Assembly (NCBI RefSeq): GCF_004358695.1
Contig: NZ_SNAA01000008.1
Coordinates: forward strand, 62,001-126,000
Length of the DNA: 64,000 nucleotides
Reading direction: 5' to 3'
From: Palleronia sediminis
GTDB taxonomy: Bacteria; Pseudomonadota; Alphaproteobacteria; Rhodobacterales; Rhodobacteraceae
Numbering within the stretch: position 1 is the first letter of the stretch; every line of letters starts with the position of its first letter. Positions 24,487 to 32,794 of this stretch are shown here, in pieces. The notes beneath the pieces are model-generated. The model worked only from the letters and a program-made list of their open reading frames with translations. It was not told the origin of the DNA and did not search any database. The position numbers and the translations under genes were made by a program.

Positions 24487-25902
24487 ATGCCACGCCGTGT
24501 TGTCATCGCGGATTGCGCCGCAACGAGCCGGATCGCGCTCAAGGCCGCGCTGACCGCCGCGCGCTATGACGTGACGGCCGTCGGATCGGGCGCGGCCGCG
24601 CTGGAGCTGCACCGCGAGGCGGCGGTGGATCTGGTCCTGCTCGACGAGGCGGCGGCCGAAAGCCATCTCGGCGCGTTCGGTAACGCCCTGCCCTTGCCCG
24701 AGCTGCCGCCCCCCGCGGTCGCGGTGATCTGCGACGGTGCGACACCCGCGCAGCGTTGCGCCTGGCTCGAACGGGGGGCCGTGGCGATTCTCGACCGCCC
24801 CGTGCGCCGGTCCTGGCTGCTGACCCATGCCCGCGCGCTGGTACGCGCGCACGAGACCCGCGCCGAGCTCTACCGCCAGAACGCCACCGCAGCGCGGCTC
24901 GGATTCGCCGAGATGGCCGACGGGTTCGACCGCCGCCCGCGCGCCATCGCCGCGGGCGGATCGCGCGCGCAGACCGGCGCGCTGATCCGGTCGCTGCGGG
25001 GCGACCTGGCCGTCGAGATCGAGCTGGCCGATGACGACACGCTGCTGGCGCGCGCCGACAGCGCGGCGCCGCCCGACCTGGTGATCCTGCCCCGCCGGGC
25101 CGATCCGCGCGAACAGACGCTCTGGATCCTGTCCGAACTGCGCGCCCGGCCCGCCACGCGCCGCGCCGCCATCGTCGTGGAATACAGCGCCGAGCAGGAG
25201 GACGCCGCGGCAATGGCGCTCGATCTCGGGGCGTCCTGCGTCGTGCCCTCGGGGGCCAGCCCGCGCGAAAAGGCGCTGACAGTGGGGCGGGCGCTGACCG
25301 ACAAGCTGGCGCTCGACCGGCTGCGCGAGAACCTCGAGGCGGGGCTGGCGCTGGCAGCGCGCGACGAGCTGACAAAGCTCTGGAACCGCCGCTACGCGCT
25401 TCAGCATCTCGAGACGCTGGCCACCCGCCCGCAGGATGCAGGGCGCGGTTTCGGCGTGATCCTGGCCGATCTCGACGGGTTCAAGGCGATCAACGACCGC
25501 TTCGGGCACCTGATCGGCGACATGGTGCTGGCCGATGTCGCCGGCACCCTCGCCCGCAGCGTGCGCGAGATCGACCTCGTCGCGCGGTTCGGCGGCGAGG
25601 AATTCCTTGTCGTGATCCCCGACACCTCGCCGCAGGAACTGCTGGCCGCGGCCGAGCGGCTGCGCGAGGCGGTGGGTGGGCATACCGTGCCGACCGCGGC
25701 CGGGCCGATCAACCTGACGGTGAGCCTGGGCGCCGCATGCCTGAGCGGCGTGACCGCCCGCACCGCCATCGCACTGGCCGACGAGGCGCTTTACGCGGCC
25801 AAGAACGGCGGGCGGAACCGGTCGGTGTTGTCGCCGCAGGGCGGATGCCTTGCCCATCTCGCGGCGCGGCAGGGCCATGTCGACGCCCAGCGGACGGCGT
25901 GA
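24487..25902 (+). CDS. PleD-like response-regulator diguanylate cyclase
   Basis: 471-residue protein with two receiver domains (about 1-125 and 150-290) and a C-terminal GGDEF domain, the same order as Caulobacter PleD. The first receiver keeps the phospho-acceptor at D53 (DLVLLDE) but only one aspartate of the usual acidic pair (IADCAA). The second receiver has lost its acceptor (DLVILPRR), as the PleD adaptor domain does. The active site is GGEEF at 369-373, with the RxxD inhibitory site (REID) at 360-363. AAGGAGG lies before the ATG at 24487. It should make c-di-GMP, perhaps under CtrA control. Confidence 0.88.
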   Translation: MPRRVVIADCAATSRIALKAALTAARYDVTAVGSGAAALELHREAAVDLVLLDEAAAESHLGAFGNALPLPELPPPAVAVICDGATPAQRCAWLERGAVAILDRPVRRSWLLTHARALVRAHETRAELYRQNATAARLGFAEMADGFDRRPRAIAAGGSRAQTGALIRSLRGDLAVEIELADDDTLLARADSAAPPDLVILPRRADPREQTLWILSELRARPATRRAAIVVEYSAEQEDAAAMALDLGASCVVPSGASPREKALTVGRALTDKLALDRLRENLEAGLALAARDELTKLWNRRYALQHLETLATRPQDAGRGFGVILADLDGFKAINDRFGHLIGDMVLADVAGTLARSVREIDLVARFGGEEFLVVIPDTSPQELLAAAERLREAVGGHTVPTAAGPINLTVSLGAACLSGVTARTAIALADEALYAAKNGGRNRSVLSPQGGCLAHLAARQGHVDAQRTA

Positions 25903-25999
25903 CACGCTTCGCGACAAACGCGCGCAGCGGCCCATGCCACCCCTAACAACGCAGCCATGATGGGCTTATGACGGTTCGACTTGCCCGAAGGTGTGCCGC

Positions 26000-26410
26000 A
26001 TGTCCGACCATTCCGCCCCGCAGACCCGATCCGTCGCCGAGCCGCAGGACGACACCGCCGACCGGCCGCTCAGGCCCGCATTGGCGCGCGGCTATCGGCG
26101 GCAATGTCCCAATTGCGGCGCGGGGCCGCTTTTGCGGGGCTATCTCACGCTGCGCCGCACCTGCACCGTCTGCGGCGAGGATCTGAGCCATGCGCGCGCC
26201 GATGACGGCCCGGCCTATGTGACGATCCTGATCGTGGGGCACCTGATGGCCCCGTTCCTGCATATCGTCTTTGTTCGCTTTCGCCCCGAACCCATTGTTC
26301 TGGCGACTATCTTCTGTATCGGCTGCGTGGGGCTGTCGCTGTATCTGCTGCCCCGGATCAAGGGCATGATGGTGGGATTCCAATGGGCACGGCGGATGCA
26401 CGGGTTCTGA
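26000..26410 (+). CDS. DUF983 zinc-ribbon membrane protein
   Basis: 136-residue protein of the DUF983 family. A zinc ribbon with two CxxC-type pairs (QCPNCGAG and CTVCGEDL) precedes two transmembrane helices, PAYVTILIVGHLMAPFLHIV and IVLATIFCIGCVGLSLYLL. Function is not known. The start at 26000 (MSDHSAPQ) has GAAGGTG upstream; a GTG nine bases earlier is an alternative. Its last 28 bases overlap the start of the next Nudix gene in another frame, implying coupled translation. Confidence 0.82.
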   Translation: MSDHSAPQTRSVAEPQDDTADRPLRPALARGYRRQCPNCGAGPLLRGYLTLRRTCTVCGEDLSHARADDGPAYVTILIVGHLMAPFLHIVFVRFRPEPIVLATIFCIGCVGLSLYLLPRIKGMMVGFQWARRMHGF

Positions 26411-27081
26411 GCGCCGATCGTCTGCGCGACGCGGCCACGGTGATCGTCCTGCGCGACGCGGCGCGTTCGCCGCGCGTGCTGATGGGGCAGCGCGGGCGGG
26501 CGGCGGCCTTTCTGCCCGACAAGTTCGTCTTTCCCGGCGGGGCCGTGGATGCGGGCGACGGCGACATCGCGCTTGCCCGTCCGCTGGGCGCGGTGGATCG
26601 CCGCCGGCTCGACCGGCCCGGTGAGGCGACGCCCGAGGCGCTGGCCGCCGCCGCCCTGCGCGAGCTGTGGGAGGAAACCGGGCAACTGGTCGGCCGCCCC
26701 GGCGATTGGCCCGATGCGCCGCCCGACTGGCAGGGTTACCGCGCCGCCGGGCTGCGCCCCGACGCCTCGGCGTTGCGCTACGTGTTTCGCGCGATCACGC
26801 CGCCGGGCTATCCGCGCCGCTTCGACGCGCGGTTTTTCGTGCTGGACGCGGCGGCGCTGTCGACCGCGCCCGACGATTTCTCGAACGCGTCGGACGAGTT
26901 GGCACATCTGCAATGGGTGGCGATGGACGAGGCGCGCGATCTCGACCTGCCTTTCATCACCTCGGTCGTGCTGGCCGAGCTGGCCGCCCGCCTGCCCGAT
27001 CTGGGTCCGCCCCCGCGCGTGCCGTTCTTTCGCGACGACGCCCCGCATGGCTACGTGCTGGACGAGGCTCAGACCCCCTGA
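26383..27081 (+). CDS. Nudix hydrolase, NUDT-like with long insertion
   Basis: 232-residue Nudix enzyme. The fold starts at AATVIVLRDAARSPRVLMGQR and continues with DKFVFPGGAVDAGD. The catalytic helix is AALRELWEETGQLVG, with the E-x2-EE metal-binding residues in place. The box is split by about 35 residues between the GG and the RELWEETG, as in the mammalian NUDT19/NUDT8-like branch that acts on coenzyme A derivatives. The substrate cannot be decided here. The gene begins inside the end of the DUF983 gene and its last 13 bases overlap, tail to tail, the end of the lipocalin gene. Confidence 0.82.
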   Translation: MGTADARVLSADRLRDAATVIVLRDAARSPRVLMGQRGRAAAFLPDKFVFPGGAVDAGDGDIALARPLGAVDRRRLDRPGEATPEALAAAALRELWEETGQLVGRPGDWPDAPPDWQGYRAAGLRPDASALRYVFRAITPPGYPRRFDARFFVLDAAALSTAPDDFSNASDELAHLQWVAMDEARDLDLPFITSVVLAELAARLPDLGPPPRVPFFRDDAPHGYVLDEAQTP

Positions 27082-27671
27082 TCGCCGGATTGCGGCGTCA
27101 TCCGAAGCTGCGAGAGGTCGTAGCCCGCAAAGGACAGCATCTGCCGCGCGGCGGCGAGCCGGTCGGGCGGGATCACGGGCGAGCGGTCGAGGATCCAGGC
27201 CGCCCGCCCCGAGGGCACGCCGACCACCGCGGTGCGATAACCTTCGTCGACCCAGAGCACCCAGTAGGGCGAGGACAGGAACGGCATCGCGTCGATCCGC
27301 ACCTCGAGCCGGCCGGGCCCCGCGGGCATGGCGGTGCCCGTGACCTGCGCCGGCGTGCCCCCGCGGGTGCAGCGGTTGACGAGGTCGAACCCGCCATCGC
27401 CGCGCGGCGTGTATTCGGCGCGGGTGTTCGCGCAGCCCGCCTGGAAGGGCGTGGGATAGGACGCGATCTCGTACCACAGCCCGGCAAAGCGCGCGGGTTC
27501 GAAAGCGGCGACCGAGGCGAACGGCGCCGCCGTGTCGCGATAGACCGGCGCGGGCAGGATCGGCGCCTCGGTCGAGCAGGCCGCGAGCAACAGCGCCAGC
27601 AGCCCCGCCCGTGCAAGGCGGCCCGCCCCCCGGCCCGCCGGATCGACCCCGTCGCGCGCTGCCTGATCCAT
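27069..27671 (-). CDS. blc: Outer-membrane lipocalin (Blc family)
   Basis: 200-residue lipoprotein. A hydrophobic stretch ends in the lipobox LLAAC, and the mature protein starts CSTEAP. Lipocalin signatures follow: FAGLWYEIASYPTPFQAGC (the conserved GxWYE motif) and, near the C-terminus, YWVLWVDEGYRTAVVG and AWILDRSPVIP, which match Blc/VlaA. Blc proteins bind lysophospholipids and help maintain the envelope. The start at 27671 gives a rather long, charged N-region ahead of the signal core. It diverges from the SOS-boxed gene and overlaps the Nudix gene at the 3' ends. Confidence 0.85.
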   Translation of the reverse strand: MDQAARDGVDPAGRGAGRLARAGLLALLLAACSTEAPILPAPVYRDTAAPFASVAAFEPARFAGLWYEIASYPTPFQAGCANTRAEYTPRGDGGFDLVNRCTRGGTPAQVTGTAMPAGPGRLEVRIDAMPFLSSPYWVLWVDEGYRTAVVGVPSGRAAWILDRSPVIPPDRLAAARQMLSFAGYDLSQLRMTPQSGDQGV

Positions 27672-27751
27672 GTCGCCCCCCTTGCCGCCGCCCGACCGGC
27701 GATGACTGCAGCCTAGCCTGCCGTCGCGGGATGCGACAGATCGGGCGTTGA

Positions 27752-27766
27752 GAACGTATGCAGAAC
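27752..27766. promoter_or_regulatory. LexA SOS box upstream of the ImuA-like gene
   Basis: GAAC-GTATGCA-GAAC is an exact match to the alphaproteobacterial LexA operator GTTC-N7-GTTC read on the other strand. It ends 16 bases before the ATG at 27783, so LexA binding would block transcription of that gene. Confidence 0.8.
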
Positions 27767-27782
27767 ATGGCATCGTCTCGAC

Positions 27783-28385
27783 ATGAGTCTCGAGGCCGCC
27801 CATCTTTTGACCCGCGACAGCCATCGTCGCGTTCCCGCCATGATACGGCTGGCGGGGGATCTCACGCTTGCCGCGGGCCGCGTGCACGAGTTCTGCGGCC
27901 CCGCGCGCCGGACGCTCGCGCTTTGGGTGGCGGCGGGGATGCAGGGGCCGGTCTTCTGGATCGTGCCGGCCTGGTGCCGCGCGCGGCTCAACCCCTGCGG
28001 CTATCCGCCGGGGCTGGACCCCGCGCGGCTGATCCATGTCGAGGCCCCGCGCGCCGACGACCTGCTCTGGTCGATGGAGGAATCGCTGCGCGCGGGCGTC
28101 GTGCCGCTGGTGGTGGCCGACCTGCCCGATCCGGTGGCGCTGACGCCCGTGCGGCGGCTGCACCTGGCGGCCGAGGCGGGGGCGGCCAGCAGCGGCATCG
28201 CCCCGCTGGGGTTGATGCTGACGCCCGAAGGCGCCTCTGCCGGGATCGAGACGCGCTGGTCGCTGGCCCCCCGCCATACACCCGACCGCGAGGCCTGGCG
28301 GCTGGACCGGCTGCGCGCGCGCATGGCGCCCCCGGCAAGCTGGACGGTGACCGCGCAAGGCACGATCGCGCCCATCCCCGCATAA
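27783..28385 (+). CDS. ImuA-like SOS mutagenesis protein
   Basis: 200-residue protein resembling ImuA, the RecA-like accessory factor of the ImuA-ImuB-DnaE2 error-prone polymerase. Family-like stretches are [50 protein letters not shown] and [11 protein letters not shown]. No Walker A is visible, as in other ImuA proteins. The perfect SOS box directly upstream strongly supports a DNA-damage role. ImuB and DnaE2 do not follow, since the next gene is metG, so it appears to be separated from its usual partners. Identification rests on motif resemblance by eye. Confidence 0.65.
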   Translation: MSLEAAHLLTRDSHRRVPAMIRLAGDLTLAAGRVHEFCGPARRTLALWVAAGMQGPVFWIVPAWCRARLNPCGYPPGLDPARLIHVEAPRADDLLWSMEESLRAGVVPLVVADLPDPVALTPVRRLHLAAEAGAASSGIAPLGLMLTPEGASAGIETRWSLAPRHTPDREAWRLDRLRARMAPPASWTVTAQGTIAPIPA

Positions 28386-28533
28386 GCGTGGCCCAAGACC
28401 GCATACCGCATCCGCATCGCCCCCGGCCCCGATCATGGGCGACAAAGCGTCGACCGAACGCGAACGCCCGTGCTGGCAATCGCCGCGGGCGCGCGATACA
28501 TCGCCCCGGCGAACGTCACCCGAAAGGCTGCCC

Positions 28534-30243
28534 ATGGACCGCGTGCTCATCACCTCGGCAATTCCCTATATCAACGGGATCAAGCACCTGGGCAATCTGG
28601 TCGGCTCGCAACTGCCCGCCGATCTCTATGCCCGCTATCGCCGCGCGCGCGGGGACGAGGTACTGTTTCTCTGCGCCACCGACGAGCATGGCACCCCCGC
28701 CGAGCTTGCCGCGGCCAAGGCCGGGAAACCGGTCGCCGAGTATTGCGCCGAGATGTGGACCGTTCAGAAAAAACTGTCGGACGGGTTCCGCCTGTCCTTC
28801 GACCAGTTCGGGCGGTCGTCCTCGCCGCAGAACCACGCGCTGACCCAGCATTTCGCCGGGCGGCTCGACGCCGAGGGGCTGATCGAGGAGGTCGTCGAGA
28901 CGCAGGTCTATTCCCCCGCCGACGGGCGGTTCCTGCCCGACCGCTACATCGAAGGCACCTGCCCGAATTGCGGCTATGACCGCGCGCGGGGCGACCAGTG
29001 CGAGAACTGCACCAAGCAGCTCGACCCCACCGACCTGCTCGAACCCCGCTCGGCCATCTCGGGCTCGACCGATCTCGAGCCGCGCGAGACCAAGCATCTT
29101 TACCTGCGCCAATCCGCCATGGCCGAGCGGCTGCGCGACTGGATCACGACCCGCGTCGACTGGCCGACGCTCACCACCTCGATCGCGCTGAAATGGCTCG
29201 ACGAAGGGCTGCGCGACCGCGGCATCACCCGCGATCTCGACTGGGGCGTGCCGGTCAAGCGCGGCACGCAGGACTGGCCGGGGATGGAGGGCAAGGTCTT
29301 CTATGTCTGGTTCGACGCCCCGATCGAATACATCGCCTGCGCCCATGAATGGGCGGATGAGCGGGGTTTGTCGCAAAAGGACTGGTATCGGTGGTGGAGA
29401 ACCGATCACGGCGCCCATGATGTTCGATACGTGCAATTCATGGGCAAGGACAACGTGCCCTTCCACACCCTGTCCTTTCCGACCACGATCATGGGGTCGG
29501 GCGAGGACTGGAAGCTCGTCGACTACATCAAGTCGTTCAACTACCTCAATTACGATGGCGGCCAGTTCTCGACCAGCCAGGGACGCGGCGTGTTCATGGA
29601 CCAGGCGCTGTCGATCCTGCCGGCCGATTACTGGCGCTGGTGGCTCTTGCGCAACGCGCCCGAAACCAGCGATGCCGAGTTCACCTGGGAGAGCTTCCAG
29701 CTTGCCAGCAATCGCGACCTCGCCGACGTGCTGGGCAATTTCGTCAGCCGCGTGACCAAATTCTGCCGCTCGAAATTCGGCGAGACCGTCCCCGAGGGCG
29801 GCGCATACGGTCCGCAGGAACAGGCGCTGATCGCGGATCTGACGGCGCGGATCGCCACCTATACCGCGCATATGGACGCCATCGAGATCCGCAAGGGCGC
29901 GGCCGAGCTGCGCGCGATCTGGGCCGCGGGCAACGAATACCTGCAATCGGCCGCTCCCTGGGCCGTTTTCAAGCAAGATCCCGACCGCGCCGCGGCGCAG
30001 ATCCGGCTGTCTCTGAACCTCGTCCGGCTCTATGCCGTGCTGTCGGGCCCCTTCATCCCCGATGCCAGCCGCGCCATGCTCGAGGCGATGAACGCCGATG
30101 CCGCCTGGCCCGACGACGTGCCCGGATTTCTCGACGCGCTCGCCCCCGGCCACGCCTTTGCGGTACCCGACAACCTGTTCGACAAGATCACCGACGACCA
30201 GCGCGAGGATTGGGCCACCCGCTTTGCGGGGCGGCGCGACTGA
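28534..30243 (+). CDS. metG: Methionyl-tRNA synthetase
   Basis: 569-residue class I synthetase that charges tRNA-Met in the cytosol. The HIGH-type motif is in [15 protein letters not shown]. The zinc knuckle [17 protein letters not shown] lies in the connective domain, and KMSKS is replaced by [10 protein letters not shown], a variant usual in this MetRS branch. No C-terminal tRNA-binding (EMAP-like) domain is present. I chose the ATG at 28534 ([12 protein letters not shown]) because the HIGH region must start near the N-terminus; the frame is open further upstream, but those codons look unrelated. A tRNA-Thr gene follows on the opposite strand. Confidence 0.95.
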   Translation: MDRVLITSAIPYINGIKHLGNLVGSQLPADLYARYRRARGDEVLFLCATDEHGTPAELAAAKAGKPVAEYCAEMWTVQKKLSDGFRLSFDQFGRSSSPQNHALTQHFAGRLDAEGLIEEVVETQVYSPADGRFLPDRYIEGTCPNCGYDRARGDQCENCTKQLDPTDLLEPRSAISGSTDLEPRETKHLYLRQSAMAERLRDWITTRVDWPTLTTSIALKWLDEGLRDRGITRDLDWGVPVKRGTQDWPGMEGKVFYVWFDAPIEYIACAHEWADERGLSQKDWYRWWRTDHGAHDVRYVQFMGKDNVPFHTLSFPTTIMGSGEDWKLVDYIKSFNYLNYDGGQFSTSQGRGVFMDQALSILPADYWRWWLLRNAPETSDAEFTWESFQLASNRDLADVLGNFVSRVTKFCRSKFGETVPEGGAYGPQEQALIADLTARIATYTAHMDAIEIRKGAAELRAIWAAGNEYLQSAAPWAVFKQDPDRAAAQIRLSLNLVRLYAVLSGPFIPDASRAMLEAMNADAAWPDDVPGFLDALAPGHAFAVPDNLFDKITDDQREDWATRFAGRRD

Positions 30244-30252
30244 CGGGAAAAC

Positions 30253-30329
30253 TGGTGCCGGCGGAGGGATTCGAACCCCCGACCCTCGACTTACAAGATC
30301 GCCGCTCTGGCCAACTGAGCTACGCCGGC
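30253..30329 (-). tRNA. tRNA-Thr (anticodon UGU)
   Basis: 77-base cloverleaf with an encoded CCA. Acceptor stem GCCGGCG/CGCCGGC is perfect, the D-stem is GCTC/GAGC, and the T-loop is TTCGAAT. The anticodon loop CTTGTAA gives anticodon UGU, so it reads ACA. The anticodon stem is weak: GCGAT against GTCGA has a G27-A43 mismatch at its base and a U-G pair next to the loop. Confidence 0.95.
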
Positions 30330-30373
30330 AACGCGCCCGCCATAGCCGCCGCGGCCGCGCTGGGCAAGCCGGT

Positions 30374-32050
30374 CTAGCGGTTGGCGCGGGCCATGATTCC
30401 GACCGCCGCCAGCCCCACCGCCGTCACCAAGAGCGCGGCCGGCGCGGCGTCGCCTATCCGCTCGAGCGAGGCCTGCTCGTAGACCCGCGTCGCCAGCGTG
30501 TTGTAGTTGAACGGCCGCAACAGCAGCGTCGCCGGCAATTCCTTGACGCAATCGACGAATACCAGCAACAGCGCCGTGCCCACCGACCCGCGGATCATCG
30601 GCAGATAGACCCGGCGCAGCGCCCCCCCCGCGCTCTGGCCGAGGGTGCGCGCGGCCAGCGGCAGGTTGGGCGATACGCGGCCCATGGCCGAATCCGCCGC
30701 GCCCTGCGCGATGGCAAAGAACCGCACCACGTAGGCCAGCACGATCGCGGCGGCCGATCCGGTCAGCATCAGCCCCGGATCGACGCCCGTGACCCATAAG
30801 ATCGCGTCGGCCAGCCGGTTGTCGAAGGCCGCCAGCGGGATCAGCAGCCCCAGCCCCAGCACCGCGCCCGGCGCCGCGTAGCCGATTGTCGTCGCGGGCA
30901 GCAAGAGCCGCGGCAGCGCGCGGCGGCTGAGCCGGACGCCATAGACGAGAAACAGCGCCGCGCCGACCGTCAGCACCGCCGCCGCCCCCCCCGTCGAGAC
31001 GGTGTGCCAGAAGGCCCGCGCGAGACCCGGATCGAGCCAGCGATCCCCCTCGCCCACCGCGTGGCCCGCGATCACGCCCATCGGCAGCACGAAGCCGAGG
31101 CCAAAGGGCAGCAGGCAGGCGAGGCACGCGGCCAGGGCGCGCCAGCCCGAAAGCGGCGCGCGTTCGGGGCGCCTTTCGGACCGGGACATGGCGTAGAACC
31201 GACTGCGCCGGCGCGAGATCTTTTCGAGCAGGACCAGCGCCAGGATCACCGCCAGGATGACGCAGGCGATCTGCGCCGCGCCGCCGACATTGCGGCTTTC
31301 GAGCCAGACGGTGAAGATGCCGGTGGTCAGGGTCTGGATGCCGAAATACTCGACCACGCCGTAATCGTTGATCGTCTCCATCATCACGATGGCCGCGCCG
31401 ACGGCGATGGCGGGCCGGGCCAGCGGCAGGCCGACGCGCCAGAACCGGCTGAGCGGTCCGGCGCCCAGCGCGCGCGCGACCTCGATCGTGGTGGTCGATT
31501 GCTCGCGAAAGGCGGCGCGGGCGAGCAGGTAGACATAAGGGTATAGCGCCAGCGAAAGCACAAGAACCGCCGCCCAGCCCGAGCGGATGCGGGGAAAGCT
31601 GTAATCGGCGGCCGAGCTCCACCCCATCACGCGCCGCAGCTCGGTCTGGACCGGCCCGGCATATTCGAGGAAATCGACCAGCGCATAGGCGCCGACATAG
31701 GCCGGGATCGCCAGCGGCAGCAAAAGCGCCCATTCCAGCCAGCGCACCCCCGGAAAGCGGTACATGACCACGAGCCAAGCCGTGACCGTGCCGATGACCG
31801 CCGCCGCCGCCCCCGTCGCTGCCATAAGCGTCAGCGAATTGCCGAGATAGCGGGGCAGCGTCGTGCTGATGAGATGGCCCCAGATCGCGCCCGAGGGGTG
31901 CGTCGCCAGCCACAGGACCGAGGCCACCGGCAAAAGCACGATGGCGGCGATCAGGGCGGCGCCCACGCTCCACCCGTCGGGAAGGAGACGGCGCCGGGCC
32001 GGCCCCTTTCCATCGGGGCGCGCGAAATCTTGAGCGATCCGGTCGGACAT
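30374..32050 (-). CDS. Iron(III) ABC transporter permease, FbpB/SfuB type
   Basis: 558-residue inner-membrane permease made of two fused halves, each with about six helices. The two EAA-like cytoplasmic loops are VARALGAGPLSRFWRVGLPL and ARTLGQSAGGALRRVYLPM. Size and duplicated layout match FbpB-type ferric iron permeases. In such systems a periplasmic iron-binding protein and an ATPase complete the transporter, but neither is adjacent here, so this gene depends on partners elsewhere. The start MSDRIAQDFA at 32050 follows a 126-base gap after gapR on the same strand. Confidence 0.88.
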   Translation of the reverse strand: MSDRIAQDFARPDGKGPARRRLLPDGWSVGAALIAAIVLLPVASVLWLATHPSGAIWGHLISTTLPRYLGNSLTLMAATGAAAAVIGTVTAWLVVMYRFPGVRWLEWALLLPLAIPAYVGAYALVDFLEYAGPVQTELRRVMGWSSAADYSFPRIRSGWAAVLVLSLALYPYVYLLARAAFREQSTTTIEVARALGAGPLSRFWRVGLPLARPAIAVGAAIVMMETINDYGVVEYFGIQTLTTGIFTVWLESRNVGGAAQIACVILAVILALVLLEKISRRRSRFYAMSRSERRPERAPLSGWRALAACLACLLPFGLGFVLPMGVIAGHAVGEGDRWLDPGLARAFWHTVSTGGAAAVLTVGAALFLVYGVRLSRRALPRLLLPATTIGYAAPGAVLGLGLLIPLAAFDNRLADAILWVTGVDPGLMLTGSAAAIVLAYVVRFFAIAQGAADSAMGRVSPNLPLAARTLGQSAGGALRRVYLPMIRGSVGTALLLVFVDCVKELPATLLLRPFNYNTLATRVYEQASLERIGDAAPAALLVTAVGLAAVGIMARANR

Positions 32051-32176
32051 GCCCTCACCTAGTCCGGGCGGCGGCGTCTTGTCCAGCGGCGGGACGGGCC
32101 GCGGGATTGCGGCCGAAGGACGCCGCGGCCCGCCGCCCGGTCACGATGTCACTTATCGAACAAGATACCGCAAATA

Positions 32177-32440
32177 TCAGTCCATCCCGAGGGCTTGCTT
32201 GTACATTTCCAACATCGCTTCTTCTTCGGCGATGTCGTTCTTGTCGCGCTTGCGCAACGCGATGACCTTGCGCATCACCTTGGTGTCGTAGCCGCGGCCC
32301 TTGGCCTCGGCCATCACCTCTTTCTGGGCATCCGCGATATCCTGCTTTTCCTGTTCGAGCCGCTCGTAGCGCTCGATGAACTGGCGCAGCTCGTCGGCGG
32401 CGATGTGATAGCTGGATTCGGTGACTGAGGCGTCGGACAT
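32177..32440 (-). CDS. gapR: GapR nucleoid-associated protein (DUF2312)
   Basis: 87-residue DNA-binding protein. GapR of Caulobacter clamps overtwisted DNA ahead of replication and transcription and is widespread in alphaproteobacteria. The sequence shows the two family segments: an acidic-basic coiled coil ([20 protein letters not shown]) and the conserved core [20 protein letters not shown], ending in [16 protein letters not shown]. Length is standard for the family. It stands alone, with the iron permease downstream on the same strand and a small membrane protein divergent from it. Confidence 0.92.
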   Translation of the reverse strand: MSDASVTESSYHIAADELRQFIERYERLEQEKQDIADAQKEVMAEAKGRGYDTKVMRKVIALRKRDKNDIAEEEAMLEMYKQALGMD

Positions 32441-32578
32441 GCAGGCTCTCGCTTGGTGGATCTGGGGGCCGGCGCCGGCCGGGGGCGCCGCGATGCGCCC
32501 CTGTTAGAAGCGCGCGCGAAAGGCGGCAAGGGCGGATCGGGCTTGCGGGCGCCATCCAGCCGGTCTAGCCCCGCGGCC

Positions 32579-32794
32579 ATGACGACACTCATCTGGATCG
32601 GAACGGCCCTGTCGGCCGCGGGGCTCGCGGGGCTGGTCTTTTGCATCGTTTCGGCCATGCGGCTGCGGCGCGCGGGGCTCGACGACGCGGCGCTACGCGC
32701 CCGGCTGCGCGGGCTCGTCGCGTGGAACCTCGGGGCGCTGATGCTGTCCATGCTGGGGCTGATGGTGGTGATCGTCGGCATCCTCATCGGCTAG
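32579..32794 (+). CDS. Small two-helix membrane protein, unknown
   Basis: 71-residue protein with helix 1 at about residues 4-26 (LIWIGTALSAAGLAGLVFCI), a basic loop (MRLRRAGLDDAALRARLRG) and helix 2 at 48-70 (LGALMLSMLGLMVVIVGILI). The pattern suggests a hairpin with both ends outside and the basic loop in the cytoplasm. I recognise no named family. No good ribosome-binding site is seen. Its last 102 bases overlap the 3' end of the FadJ-like gene on the other strand. Confidence 0.65.
   Translation: MTTLIWIGTALSAAGLAGLVFCIVSAMRLRRAGLDDAALRARLRGLVAWNLGALMLSMLGLMVVIVGILIG

Noticed and set aside
29563-29592. Missing KMSKS in methionyl-tRNA synthetase as a sign of inactivation
   Set aside because: FSTSQ at this place is a known variant in this MetRS branch; HIGH-type and zinc motifs are intact.
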